NCBI GenBank assembly: GCA_963753135.1
Contig: CAVWBA010000022.1
Span: forward strand, 1-64,000
DNA from: Roseiarcus sp963753135
GTDB lineage: Bacteria > Pseudomonadota > Alphaproteobacteria > Rhizobiales > Beijerinckiaceae
Length of the DNA: 64,000 bases
Direction of reading: 5' to 3'
The translations under genes were made by a program, and so were the position numbers. The notes under the pieces are model-generated. The model saw nothing but the letters and a program-made list of their open reading frames with translations, was not told where the DNA came from and did not search any database. Positions 1-8,909 of the stretch are shown here, piece by piece; within the stretch, counting starts at the first letter, position 1; every line of letters begins with the position of its first letter.

Positions 1-503
1 TGCGACGCCGTAAGCGAAGCGGCGAGCGACGGCAGCAACTCTCGGACAAAGTCAAGGATCATCATCGGCGTAGGAAATCCGTAAGCTCGGCACGTCCGTT
101 CGCAAATCACTCCGCCAAAGTCGACCAGCACCAAATCACAACTGCGCCGGCCAACTGTACGAAGTCCAAACGAAAAGGCGCCTTCGCGATCGATCGACAT
201 CGGGATCGTCGGCTGCCCAACTCGGCCACGGAGCGGGGCTTCTCGCTTCAACAGTCCCTCCGCTTGCAGATCAATTCATAATTGCGGACGTCGCTTGAAC
301 GGACAGTCCAGTCGACCGGGCGACTTCAATCTTGGATAGCGGACCAAAGTGGCGCACAAGCGAGAGCAACAAACGCTCATTGTAAAGACGCACGCCTGCC
401 TGATTGGCGCCGCCAGCGATTCATCGGGGAAAGGACGACAAGCGGCGAGCTTGCCGCCGCATGGCCATAGAGCCCACCCATCGCATACGCGCGAGACCGC
501 CAT
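1..503 (-). CDS. ROK-family transcriptional repressor, 5' part (cut by window edge, frameshifted)
   Basis: Reading the minus strand from an ATG at 503, behind an AAGGAGGGG ribosome site, gives a typical ROK repressor N-terminus once two indels are allowed (near 410 and near 270). The helix-turn-helix region reads NQAGVRLYNERLLLSLVRHF, followed by a SKIEVARSTGLSVQATSAIM recognition helix and the GRVGQP linker. The start of the ROK sugar-kinase-like fold follows (SFGLRTVGRRSCDLVLVDFG). The rest lies beyond position 1. The gene diverges from the sugar ABC operon at 747, the usual place for a repressor of such an operon, so it probably controls it. The frame breaks look like single-base errors rather than decay because the residues on both sides keep the family pattern. 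Confidence 0.75.
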
Positions 504-580
504 GCCCCTCCTTCATCCTCCGCTTATGCCCGTCGTAAACGATCTCGGCCGCAATGATCGTGCCGAACGCGGTGCCTGTC

Positions 581-611
581 AAGGATAATTCAAGCGGGTG
601 TAATTATCCTT
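581..611. promoter_or_regulatory. Perfect 10-bp inverted repeat, candidate repressor operator
   Basis: AAGGATAATT (581-590) and AATTATCCTT (602-611) are exact reverse complements separated by 11 bases. The pair sits between the divergent ROK repressor and the sugar-binding protein gene, about 135 bases before the latter's start. It is AT-rich against a GC-rich background. The symmetry and place suit a repressor operator. That the ROK protein binds it is inference. Confidence 0.5.
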
Positions 612-746
612 CATTTCTCGGCTAGAAGTCTGCCCTAACGAATAAGCCGGCGGCAACCGGCCGCGGGAAGGCGGAAGACGTTACGTCCAGCCACCTGGGG
701 CCGTAATGATCGATGTCCGCCGTATCAACTCATCGGGAGGAAACCT

Positions 747-1761
747 GTGTCCAAGCTTTCTCGATTGTTCACGTCCATTGGGGCTGCGGCCCTGTCTCTC
801 GCTCTTAGTGAGCAGCGCCAGCTTATGCCGGCAACATGGTCGGATTTCGTCACGAAAACCAACACCAATCCCTTCTTCGTCAAAATGAAAGAAGGCTTCG
901 AGGCCAAGGCGAAGGAGTTTGGCCTGACGCCTCAGGCTTACGCCGGCAAGTTCGACGGCGACGACGATGGCGAAGTGAGAGCGATCGAGCAGCTCATCGC
1001 CGCCGGCGCCAAGGGCATCCTGCTCGTGCCCAGCAATTCGACGGCGATCGTGCCGACTGTCAAGAAGGCGCGTGACGCCGGTGTCCTGGTCATCACGCTC
1101 GACACTCCGCTCGACCCGATCACGGCGGCTGACGCTAACTTTCGCGACCGACAATTTCAAGGCCGGTCAGCTGATCGGGGAGTGGGCAAAGGGCACGCTC
1201 GGCGATAAGGCCGCGACCGCCAAGATCGCCACCCTCGACCTCACGCCCAATGAGCCAACCGTCGATTATCTGCGCCACAATGGGTTCCTCACCGGCTTCG
1301 GCATTAAGGTCAAGGATCCGAAGCACTATGCCGCCAGCGACAGCCCACAGATCGTCGGGTCGGATGTGACGAAGGGCGCGACTGAAGGCGGCCGTCAGGC
1401 GATGGAGAACATCCTTCAGAAGGCTGACCACATCGATCTCGTTTACGCGATCAATGAGCCGGCTGCCTATGGCGGGTATGCCGCTCTCAAGGCCGCCGGC
1501 AAAGAGAAAGGCGTGACTTTCGTCGCCGTCGACGGCGGCTGCCAGGGCGTCAAGTGGGTCAAGGAAGGCATCCTCGGCGCGACTTCTCAACAATATCCAC
1601 TCCTCATGGCGTCAGACGGCGTCGAAGCCGTTGCTGAGTACATCAAGTCCGGCAAGAAGCCGGAGAGCAAGGACACCGGCGAGAAGCTTGTCACCGACAA
1701 GCCGGTTCCGGGCGTTCCCTCGATCACGTCCGACGAAGCCCTGAAGATCTGCTGGGGTTGA
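747..1761 (+). CDS. Sugar ABC transporter periplasmic binding protein (FrcB-like, frameshifted)
   Basis: This is the solute-binding protein of a CUT2-type (ribose/fructose class) ABC importer; it resembles rhizobial FrcB. The start is a GTG at 747 behind GGGAGG (735-740). After a signal sequence the mature part begins near GNMVGFVTKTNTNPFFVKM. Family landmarks are GKFDGDDDGEVRAIEQLIAAG, VLVITLDTPLDP, YAINEPAAYGGYAAL and the ending DEALKICWG. At least two indels scramble the signal-peptide end (about 800-845). Another, an extra A near 1133, separates DPITAADA from TFATDNFKAGQLIGEW. Restoring single bases gives one continuous protein of about 338 residues. It heads a binding protein-permease-ATPase operon. 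The exact sugar cannot be read from sequence; fructose or a similar hexose is likely. Confidence 0.85.
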
Positions 1762-1801
1762 TTTCCCCCCGCGTTCGGAGCTTAATCCGCTGAAATAAAA
1801 G

Positions 1802-1833
1802 GGATCCGCCGCCGTCATGCCTGCGGCGGATCC
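1802..1833 (+). terminator. Intercistronic hairpin after the binding-protein gene
   Basis: GGATCCGCCGC (1802-1812) pairs perfectly with GCGGCGGATCC (1823-1833) around a 10-base loop. It lies between the binding-protein stop and the permease start with no downstream T-run. Such stems in sugar ABC operons usually stabilise or partly terminate the transcript so that the binding protein is made in excess. That role is inferred from position. Confidence 0.55.
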
Positions 1834-1869
1834 AAAAAACGAGGACGACCGGAGACGAACGAGGAAGCG

Positions 1870-2949
1870 ATGAGCGAAGCGACTGGCCGTCCCGCGCCCC
1901 AGGAGTTCGAGAGGGTTCTAACCGCCGCGGCGACGACGGTCGCCTCATTCGAGGAAGAACACCTCACCGTTCTCCAGCGAACGCAGCGTTTCCTCCACGC
2001 GTACCCGACTGTTGTGCCGTTCGTCGTGCTTCTGCTCGGCGTGCTGTTGGGGATTGTCGTCAATCCCTCACGCTTCACCGCCGCCAGCAATCTCTCGACC
2101 ATACTCACCCAGGTGATGGTCATCGGCATTGTCGGCGTCGGCCAGACCCTCGTGATCCTTACGGCGGGCATCGATCTTTCGATCGGCGTCATCATGGTGA
2201 TTTCCTCGGTGGTCATGGGGCGGCTCGCCGTGTACGACGGCGTTCCGACCATTATCGCTTTCCCGCTCGGGATCATCGTCGGCGCAGCGTTCGGCTACCT
2301 CAATGGCATCTTGGTCACGCGCCTCAAGATGCCGCCGTTCATCGTCACGCTGGGAACGCTCAGCATCATCGGCGCGCTCAACACCTTCTACTCGCAGAGC
2401 GAAACGATCGGGATGCAGGACATCCAGGACAAGGCCTGGTTCCTGCAGATCATGGGTAACCAGGTGGAGATCGGCTCCGCGCGGATCATGTGGGGCACCT
2501 TCCTGTTGCTGATTGTCGCCGCCGTCGTCTGGTACGTCCTCAACCGCACCGCCTACGGCCGCCACATCTACGCCACGGGCGACGACCCGGAGGCCGCTCG
2601 GCTTGCGGGCATCAATACGGATCGCATTTTGCTTAGCGTATACGTGTTCGCGGGCCTTATCGCGGCGATCGCCGGCTGGGCGCTGATCGGCCGTGTCGGC
2701 GCCATCAGCCCGACGGCGGGTGAGAACGCCAATCTCGACAGCATCACCGCGGTGGTGATCGGCGGCACGTCGCTGTTCGGCGGCAGAGGGTCGATCATCG
2801 GCACGCTGGTCGGCGCGCTGATCGTCGGCGTCTTCCGCTCAGCCGTTTCGCTCGCCGGACTCGACGTGCTTTGGCAGGAGTTCGCCATCGGCGTCCTGAT
2901 CATCGTCGCGGTCGCTCTCGACCAGTGGATCCGGAGGGTGTCGAAATGA
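1870..2949 (+). CDS. Sugar ABC transporter permease (FrcC-like)
   Basis: A complete 359-residue inner-membrane permease of the ribose/fructose (CUT2, BPD_transp_2) class. A cytoplasmic N-terminus of about 45 residues precedes a run of hydrophobic helices (FVVLLLGVLLGIVV, VIGIVGVGQTLVILTAGIDL, IAFPLGIIVGAAFGYLNG). The family signature GIDLSIGVIMVISSVVMG is present, as is the conserved loop GRHIYATGDDPEAARLAGIN. The C-terminus FAIGVLIIVAVALDQWIRRV is characteristic of FrcC-type proteins. The TGA overlaps the ATG of the ATPase gene (ATGA), so the two are translationally coupled. Unlike its neighbours this gene has no frame break. Confidence 0.9.
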   Translation: MSEATGRPAPQEFERVLTAAATTVASFEEEHLTVLQRTQRFLHAYPTVVPFVVLLLGVLLGIVVNPSRFTAASNLSTILTQVMVIGIVGVGQTLVILTAGIDLSIGVIMVISSVVMGRLAVYDGVPTIIAFPLGIIVGAAFGYLNGILVTRLKMPPFIVTLGTLSIIGALNTFYSQSETIGMQDIQDKAWFLQIMGNQVEIGSARIMWGTFLLLIVAAVVWYVLNRTAYGRHIYATGDDPEAARLAGINTDRILLSVYVFAGLIAAIAGWALIGRVGAISPTAGENANLDSITAVVIGGTSLFGGRGSIIGTLVGALIVGVFRSAVSLAGLDVLWQEFAIGVLIIVAVALDQWIRRVSK

Positions 2950-3727
2950 GCGTCGAACCAGTCCTCACGGGCCGCAGCCTCGTCAAGCGATACGGGCGCG
3001 TCACCGCGCTCGATCACGCCGAGTTCGACCTTTTCCCGGGCGAGATCCTCGCCGTCATCGGGGACAACGGAGCTGGCAAGTCGACGCTGATCAAGGCCCT
3101 CTGCGGCGCGGTCATTCCCGACTCGGCGAGATTCGGCTTGGCGGAGACGTCGTTCACTTCACCTCGCCGATCGCCGCGCGCGAAGCTGGCATTGAGACCG
3201 TGTATCAGACGCTGGCTCTTTCGCCGGCGCTGTCGATCGCCGACAACATGTTCCTCGGCCGGGAGCCGCGGGCGCCTGGAATCATGGGACAGTGGTTCCG
3301 AGCGACCGATCGGGCTCGCATGGCGAAATTCGCGCGGGAGAAACTGAACGAACTTGGCCTGATGACGATCCAGAACATCCATCAGCCGGTCGAAACTTTG
3401 TCGGGGGGGCAGCGCCAGGGCGTGGCGGTGGCGCGCGCCGCGGCTTTCGCCAAGCGCGTCGTGATCATGGACGAGCCGACAGCCGCGCTCGGCGTCAAGG
3501 AATCGCGTCGCGTGCTCGAACTCATTCTTGACGTGAAGAAGCGTGGGCTGCCGATCATTCTGATCTCCCACAACATGCCCCATGTGTTCGAAGTCGCCGA
3601 CCGTATTCACATCCACCGCCTGGGCCGCCGCTTGACCGTCGTGGACCCAAAGCAGGTGACCATGTCGGACGCGGTTGCGATGATGACCGGCGCTTTGGCC
3701 CCGCCTGTCGAAGCAGAGGCCGCCTGA
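2946..3727 (+). CDS. Sugar ABC transporter ATP-binding protein (FrcA-like, frameshifted)
   Basis: A single-domain ATPase of about 260 residues that energises the importer. It shows Walker A GDNGAGKST, the signature LSGGQRQGVAVARAAAF, Walker B VVIMDEPTAAL and the switch His in LISHNMPH. One indel near 3123 (a missing G that would restore DSGEIRLGGDVVHF) separates the Walker A half from the rest. Restoring it gives SPIAAREAGIETVYQTLALS in frame, exactly as expected. A one-domain ATPase rather than the double domain of RbsA is typical of FrcA. Start ATG 2946 overlaps the permease stop. Confidence 0.85.
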
Positions 3728-3755
3728 CGCCCGTTTCGTCGCGAAATGGGCGTCA
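3725..3755 (+). terminator. Hairpin overlapping the ATPase stop codon
   Basis: TGACGCCCGTTTCG (3725-3738) pairs with CGAAATGGGCGTCA (3742-3755), a 14-bp stem with one G-T wobble and a 3-base loop. It begins at the stop codon of the last gene of the sugar ABC operon. No clear T-run follows, so it may end or protect the transcript. Confidence 0.5.
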
Positions 3756-3877
3756 GCCCCTCTCACGACGCCGGTCACGAAACAGCGATTTGCCTAAACG
3801 GGCCGGGCGCGGTTGAATAGGGCATTCTTCAGGCCGCGCGACCAGCGCGGCGCCTCCCAAATAAGGACAGTCGTTTC

Positions 3878-4918
3878 ATGCGCTATCGACCGCTTGGCCG
3901 CACGGGCCAATATGTCTCGGAAATCTGTCTTGGAGCGATGACCTTTCACGGTGGCAGCGCCGGCGCAATGTGGCGCAATATCGGAACGCTCGATCAGGCC
4001 GCCTCGACCAAGCTCGTCGGCCGCGCCCTCGAAGCCGGGGTCAATTTCATCGATACCGCCAACGTCTATTCCGAGGGCCAGTCGGAGGTTCAGGTCGGCC
4101 AAGCCTTGCGTGATCTCGGTGTCAAGCGCGAGGACGTCATCATCGCGACCAAGGTTCGGGGCCGCATGGGGCCGGGGCCGAATGCAGTGGGCCTGTCGCG
4201 CGGCCACATCATGGACCAGATCGCGGGTTCGCTGAAACGGCTCGGCCTCGATCATGTGGATCTCTATCAGATCCACGGATTCGACCCCGTGACGCCCCTT
4301 GAGGAGACCCTTCGCGCGCTCGACGATTGCGTGAGCCGCGGTCTCGTCAACACGATCGGCTGCTCGAACCTCGCCGCCTGGCAGATCATGAAAGCGCTCG
4401 GCATTTCGGACAAGCGCGGCTACGCGCGCTTCGAGACGGTGCAGGCCTATTACTCGATCGCGGGGCGCGAGCTCGAGCGGGAGATCGTGCCGGTGGTCGA
4501 GGACCAGGGCCTCGGCGTGATGGTGTGGAGCCCGCTCGCCGGCGGATTCCTGTCCGGCAAATACACCCGGGACAAGCGCGGCGACAACGATTCGCGCCGC
4601 ACGGTGTTCGATTTCCCGCCGGTCGATAAGGAGCGCGCCTATGACATCATCGACGCCATGGCGCCGATCGCCAAGGCTCACGGCTCCTCGGTGGCGCGCG
4701 TCGCGCTTGCCTGGCTTTTGCAACGCAAGGGCGTGATGAGCGTCATCATCGGCGCGAAGACCACCGAACAGCTTGAGGACAACCTCGCCGCGGCCGAGCT
4801 CACGCTCACGCTGGAAGAGATCGCGAAACTCGACGCGGCGAGCGCGCTCAAGCCCGAATATCCCGGCTGGATGCTGGCGCGGCAGGCCGAAGGTCGCGTG
4901 CCCGCCGCGAAGGGCTGA
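3878..4918 (+). CDS. Aldo/keto reductase
   Basis: A complete 346-residue NADP-dependent aldo/keto reductase with the usual TIM-barrel order. The N-terminus is MRYRPLGRTGQYVSEICLGA. The catalytic Asp and Tyr lie in DTANVYSEG, the Lys in ATKVRG and the His in YQIHGFD. The cofactor region is VIIGAKTTEQLEDNLAAAEL. It starts 150 bases after the sugar transporter and is followed by a Gfo/Idh oxidoreductase, suggesting a role in converting the imported sugar or its keto form. The substrate is not determinable. It is closely similar in plan to the second family member at 18561. Confidence 0.9.
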   Translation: MRYRPLGRTGQYVSEICLGAMTFHGGSAGAMWRNIGTLDQAASTKLVGRALEAGVNFIDTANVYSEGQSEVQVGQALRDLGVKREDVIIATKVRGRMGPGPNAVGLSRGHIMDQIAGSLKRLGLDHVDLYQIHGFDPVTPLEETLRALDDCVSRGLVNTIGCSNLAAWQIMKALGISDKRGYARFETVQAYYSIAGRELEREIVPVVEDQGLGVMVWSPLAGGFLSGKYTRDKRGDNDSRRTVFDFPPVDKERAYDIIDAMAPIAKAHGSSVARVALAWLLQRKGVMSVIIGAKTTEQLEDNLAAAELTLTLEEIAKLDAASALKPEYPGWMLARQAEGRVPAAKG

Positions 4919-4967
4919 TTTCCGCCGCCGGCGGCTGGGCGGCGACGTCAAACGGGAGGGGGAGCCG

Positions 4968-5969
4968 TTGCGCAAGGTCAAATGGGGCGTGATCGGCGTC
5001 GCCAAGATCGCGACCGAAAAGGTGATCCCGGCGATGCAGCGGGGCGAGGTCTCGGAAATCGCCGCGATCGCTTCGCGCGCAATCGGCAAGGCGCGGGCGG
5101 CCGCGGACGAGCTCGGCATCCCGCGCGCCTACGGGTCGTATGAGGATCTGCTCGCCGATGAAGAGATCGAGGCGATCTACAACCCTCTGCCCAATGAGGA
5201 GCATGTCCCCTGGACGCTTCGCGCGCTCGCGGCCGGCAAGCACGTGTTGTGCGAGAAGCCGATCGCGCTCAACGCGGAAGAAGCGCGTCCGCTGATCGAC
5301 GCGCGCAACCGCTCCGGCAAACTGGTTGCCGAGGCCTTCATGGTGCGTTTCCACCCCCAGTGGCGCCGCGCGCGCCAGCTCGCGCGGGACGGGACGATCG
5401 GGGAAACGCAGGCGATCCAAACCTTCTTCTCCTACCGGCTGCTTGATCCGGACAACGTGCGCAATCGCCCGCCGGGCGGCGGCGGCCTTTACGACATCGG
5501 CTGCTACGCCATTCTCACCGCGCGCTTCATTTTCGGCGCGGAGCCGACCCGGGTCGTCGCCACGATCGACTGGGACCCGAAGTTCAAGACCGATCGCCTC
5601 ACGAGCGCGCTTCTCGAGTTCCCCGGAAGACGCCATCTGACCTTCACCGTCGGCACCCAATCCTCGGCCCACCAGCGGGTGACGATCATGGGCGACCAGG
5701 GGCGGATCGAGGTCATGATCCCGTTCAACGCCCCGCCCGACCGCCCGACCGAAATCGCCATCGACCCCGGCGCCGATCTCCTTGGCGGCGGCCGGCGGGT
5801 CGAGACATTCCCGGTCTGCGACCAGTACACGCTGCAGGGCGACGCCTTCTCTCGCGCAATCCAAGACGGTTCGGCCCTTGAGTTTCCGATCGAGGACGCG
5901 ATCGCCAACATGCGCGTCATCGACGCCCTGTTCCGCTCCGCCAAGAGCGGGTCTTGGGAGAAGCCTTGA
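4968..5969 (+). CDS. Gfo/Idh/MocA-family NAD(P)-dependent sugar oxidoreductase
   Basis: A 333-residue dehydrogenase acting on cyclic sugars or sugar-like polyols. The Rossmann start reads KVKWGVIGVAKIATEKVIPA. The catalytic lysine is in the family motif HVLCEKPIAL. The C-terminal beta-sheet domain contains GGGGLYDIGCYAI. I place the start at TTG 4968 because GGGAGGGGGAG lies just upstream and the homology begins there; the open frame itself reaches further upstream into the preceding gene. With the aldo/keto reductase and the ABC importer it forms a sugar uptake and oxidation block. Confidence 0.88.
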   Translation: MRKVKWGVIGVAKIATEKVIPAMQRGEVSEIAAIASRAIGKARAAADELGIPRAYGSYEDLLADEEIEAIYNPLPNEEHVPWTLRALAAGKHVLCEKPIALNAEEARPLIDARNRSGKLVAEAFMVRFHPQWRRARQLARDGTIGETQAIQTFFSYRLLDPDNVRNRPPGGGGLYDIGCYAILTARFIFGAEPTRVVATIDWDPKFKTDRLTSALLEFPGRRHLTFTVGTQSSAHQRVTIMGDQGRIEVMIPFNAPPDRPTEIAIDPGADLLGGGRRVETFPVCDQYTLQGDAFSRAIQDGSALEFPIEDAIANMRVIDALFRSAKSGSWEKP

Positions 5970-5980
5970 TCCCTGGATCT

Positions 5981-6008
5981 TCGTCGCTCCGCTCCTCGCA
6001 ATGACGAT
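5981..6008. repeat. Dispersed intergenic repeat, copy 1
   Basis: The core CGCTCCGCTCCTCGCAATGACG is the reverse complement of a sequence at 13797-13823 and resembles part of 39931-39946. All copies lie between genes, as REP-like elements do in alphaproteobacteria. Confidence 0.5.
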
Positions 6009-6051
6009 GGCGGTTCAACTCAAACGCAGCTTACGCTCGCGCGACCGCTCT

Positions 6052-7101
6052 TCACGCCGGAACCTTCCGCTTCATGAGTTCCGCCCGCACCTTGGGCGCG
6101 ACCACCGTGCCCAGAAGCTCGATCGAGCGCAGGATGGCGTCTTGCGGCTGATGGCCGACGGCCATCTGCATGAGATAGCGATCGTGGCGAAAGACCTCGT
6201 GCTGGGCGAGGATTTCGGCGACGGCCTCATCGGGCGTTCCGACGATCAAATGGCCGCGCGGGCCCCGGTCCTGATCGAATTGCGCGCGCGACAAGGGCGG
6301 CCAGCCGCGCTCTCGGCCGATGCGGGTCATCACCTCGGCGTAAGGACCGAAGAATGCGTCGACCGCGGCTTTGGCGGTGTCGGCGAGGAAGCCATGGCCG
6401 TTGATCCCGAGCTTGAGCCTGTCGGACGCGACGCCGGCGCGCCGGCCCGCCTCGCGATAGAGTTGCGCGAGCGGTCCAAACCGGAACGGCGGCCCGCCGA
6501 TGATCGCAATCGCCAGTGGGAGAGCGAGCGCGCCGGCGCGCGCGACCGATTGCGGCGTGCCGCCGGAGGCGATCCACACGGGCAAGGGCTGTTGCAACGC
6601 ACGCGGATAGACGCCCTGGCCGTTTATCGGCGCACGATGCCGGCCTTTCCACGTGACCTGAGGCTCGGCGCGGATGCGAAGCAGGAGATCGAGCTTCTCC
6701 GCGAACAGTTCGTCATAGTCGTTGAGGTCGTAGCCGAACAGCGGAAAGGATTCGATGAACGAGCCGCGCCCGGCCATGATCTCGGCGCGCCCGCCGGAGA
6801 TAAGGTCTAGTGTGGCGAACTCCTGATAGACGCGCACCGGATCGTCCGACGACAGCACACTGACCGCGCTCGTGAGCCGGATGCGCTTCGTGCGCGCCGC
6901 GGCAGCGGCGAGCGCCACGGCCGGCGCCGAGACCGCATAATCCGGCCGATGATGCTCGCCGAGGCCGAACACATCGAGGCCGACCCGGTCCGCGAGCTCG
7001 ATCTGCTCGATGACGTTCGCGAAGGCCTTGTCGACATCGACCGGCTCGCCGGTCGCGGGATCGCGCCGGGTCTCGACGAAGGTGTAAGCGCCAAACTGCA
7101 T
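6052..7101 (-). CDS. LLM-class flavin-dependent oxidoreductase (luciferase-like)
   Basis: A complete luciferase-like monooxygenase TIM barrel of 349 residues. It begins MQFGAYTFVETRRDPATGEP and contains the family stretches VFGLGEHHRPDYAVSAPAV, RIRLTSAVSVLSSDDPVRVYQ and the flavin-phosphate site region SGGRAEIMAGRGSF. I choose ATG 7101 because GAGG lies six bases upstream; an in-frame ATG six codons earlier has no ribosome site. The substrate is unknown; FMN or F420 use cannot be decided, though FMN is usual in this group. It diverges from the Nmad3-type gene. Confidence 0.88.
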   Translation of the reverse strand: MQFGAYTFVETRRDPATGEPVDVDKAFANVIEQIELADRVGLDVFGLGEHHRPDYAVSAPAVALAAAAARTKRIRLTSAVSVLSSDDPVRVYQEFATLDLISGGRAEIMAGRGSFIESFPLFGYDLNDYDELFAEKLDLLLRIRAEPQVTWKGRHRAPINGQGVYPRALQQPLPVWIASGGTPQSVARAGALALPLAIAIIGGPPFRFGPLAQLYREAGRRAGVASDRLKLGINGHGFLADTAKAAVDAFFGPYAEVMTRIGRERGWPPLSRAQFDQDRGPRGHLIVGTPDEAVAEILAQHEVFRHDRYLMQMAVGHQPQDAILRSIELLGTVVAPKVRAELMKRKVPA

Positions 7102-7302
7102 GAGGTGCCTCGATTGCACGCGCCGCGCGGCGCGGGAAAAACGATTGTAGCCGCACCCCTCGCGCAGGTCCGAAAATAACTGAGGCGCATCGTTAGATTG
7201 AGCGTACTATCGAGGAGAATGTGGCGATGGCGCCGCGCTTGGTCAGAAGCGCGTCGTCGTCAGCCGCGGTCGTCCAACGAGGAACGCTTTGGGAGGGCGT
7301 GC

Positions 7303-8051
7303 ATGAAGATCATATTCAGCCGGAAAGGCTTTGACACCACGTTCGGCGGTGTGCCCTCGCCGATCATCGATGGTGTGCCGCACAGCCTGCCCATTCCCAC
7401 CGACAAATATCCGAGCGTCTCCACCTATGACCATCTCGGCCTTGGCGACGCCTTGTCCAAGGTTAAAGTGAAAGGCGATTTGGCCGCCGGCAGTCCTTGC
7501 CATGAGGACTCGATGTTCTGGGACGACAAATGCGCCTTTGGCCAGACGGGCGGCGCGCAAGGTGTCTTGGAAAACCGACAAGTGGGAGAGGGTGATGTTT
7601 TTCTGTTCTTCGGCCTGTTTGCCAAGCCTGACGACAACGATCGCCACCACCGCATCTTCGGTTATCTCAAGGTCGAGAATGTACTCCTGATTGGCTGTCA
7701 CCCAACTGGACAAGAAGTGCAGGGACCGCCGCGCCAGCACCCGCATACTATTGCAAAATGGGATAATGGCGGAAAGTGGCAGAAGAACAACACGATCTAC
7801 ATGGGCCGCGGCAGGAAGGCGAAGAAAGCGTGCGCATTCTGCGTCTGACGAAGCCCGGCGGCCCGGCCTCATATTGGTGCGTTTCTCAATGCTTGCGCGA
7901 AACTGAGCTTACCCAACGAACCTGGCGCTGGTGCGAGGACGGCACGCTTCGCGTGATCGTCGGACAAGAGTTTGTCGCCGACATCGGCGAGCAGCGCGAC
8001 CCAAAGGAATGGCTGGACAAAATAATCGCGGCCATTGAGACGGACAGTTGA
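7303..8051 (+). CDS. Nmad3-like (nucleotide-modification-associated domain) protein, frameshifted
   Basis: From ATG 7303, behind GGGAGGGCG, the protein begins MKIIFSRKGFDTTFGGVPSP. It carries the landmarks SLPIPTDKYPS, FGQTGGAQGVLENRQVGEGD and VFLFFGLFAKPDDNDR, which I recognise as the Nmad3 family predicted by comparative genomics to accompany modified DNA bases. A single indel near 7815 moves the frame; the C-terminus continues as EGEESVRILRLTKPGG and runs to 8051 (about 249 residues). The family has no established enzymatic activity. No methylase, glycosyltransferase or other modification gene is visible nearby, so here it is an orphan. Confidence 0.72.
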
Positions 8052-8196
8052 GCATCGGCTCAGAAACATGATTCTCGCTGCGCTGGGCTCATGTAGGCGC
8101 AGTTCATAGCCTGTCGAAAGACGGGCGGCCTTTCTGGATGTCCTTTGGACCGCGTCGCCGCGCTCGCCGAGCGGCTACAATAGCGAGGAAGCCCGA

Positions 8197-8778
8197 GTGA
8201 GTGCACCGCCGATCAGCCGATATCCGGCGACCGAACTTGCCGATCTGCCGCAGGACATTCGCGAGCGGATCGCGGCGGTCATGGAAAAGTCGGGCTTCGT
8301 TCCCAACGTCTTTCTGGCGCTCGCGCGCAGGCCCGACGAGTTCCGCGCCTTTTTCGCCTATCATGACGCGCTGATGGAGAAGCCCGGGGGCTTAAGCAGG
8401 GCCGAGCGCGAGATGATCGTGGTCGCGACCTCGGGTGTCAACAACTGCACCTATTGCGTCGTCGCCCATGGCGCGATCCTGCGCATCCGCGCCAAGAATC
8501 CGCTCATCGCCGATCAGGTCGCCGTCAATTATCGCAAGGCCGACCTTAAACCGAGGGAGAGAGCGATGCTCGACTTCGCCGTCAAGGTCGCGGAGCGTTC
8601 GCACGCGATCGAGGATAAGGACTACGAGGAGCTGAAGCGGCACGGCTTTTCGGACGACGACGCATGGGATGTCGCTGCGATTGCGGCTCTGTTCGCGATG
8701 TCCAACCGGCTCGCCAACGCGTTCTCGATCAGGCCGAACGATGAATTCTATTTGATGGGGCGGGAGACGCGGGGCTGA
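8197..8778 (+). CDS. Peroxidase-related AhpD-like protein (carboxymuconolactone decarboxylase superfamily)
   Basis: A complete 193-residue protein of the peroxidase-related AhpD-like group. The redox motif NNCTYCVVAHG supplies Cys84, Cys87 and His91, the arrangement used by AhpD to reduce peroxides or serve as a disulfide reductant. The C-terminal signature DDDAWDVAAIAALFAMSNRL and the ending NDEFYLMGRETRG are also typical. Start is GTG 8197 with GAGGA upstream. A degraded duplicate of its last 17 codons follows at 8808. Confidence 0.88.
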   Translation: MSAPPISRYPATELADLPQDIRERIAAVMEKSGFVPNVFLALARRPDEFRAFFAYHDALMEKPGGLSRAEREMIVVATSGVNNCTYCVVAHGAILRIRAKNPLIADQVAVNYRKADLKPRERAMLDFAVKVAERSHAIEDKDYEELKRHGFSDDDAWDVAAIAALFAMSNRLANAFSIRPNDEFYLMGRETRG

Positions 8779-8807
8779 GCCGCATCCCTCGCGAAAAGGC
8801 GGCCGCG

Positions 8808-8858
8808 ATCCGACGCAACGATGAACTCTATGTGATTGCACGGGAGAGAACTCGCTGA
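8808..8858 (+). pseudogene. Remnant copy of the AhpD-like gene's 3' end
   Basis: The 51 bases here read IRRNDELYVIARERTR followed by TGA. They match in length and pattern the last 17 codons of the preceding gene (8728-8778, IRPNDEFYLMGRETRG then TGA). This looks like the tail of a lost tandem paralogue, with the intervening DNA deleted. Confidence 0.6.
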
Positions 8859-8909
8859 GGCAGGAACGGGAAAGGTCCTGGCGGGTTTATCGTCACCAAG
8901 GTGGGATGA

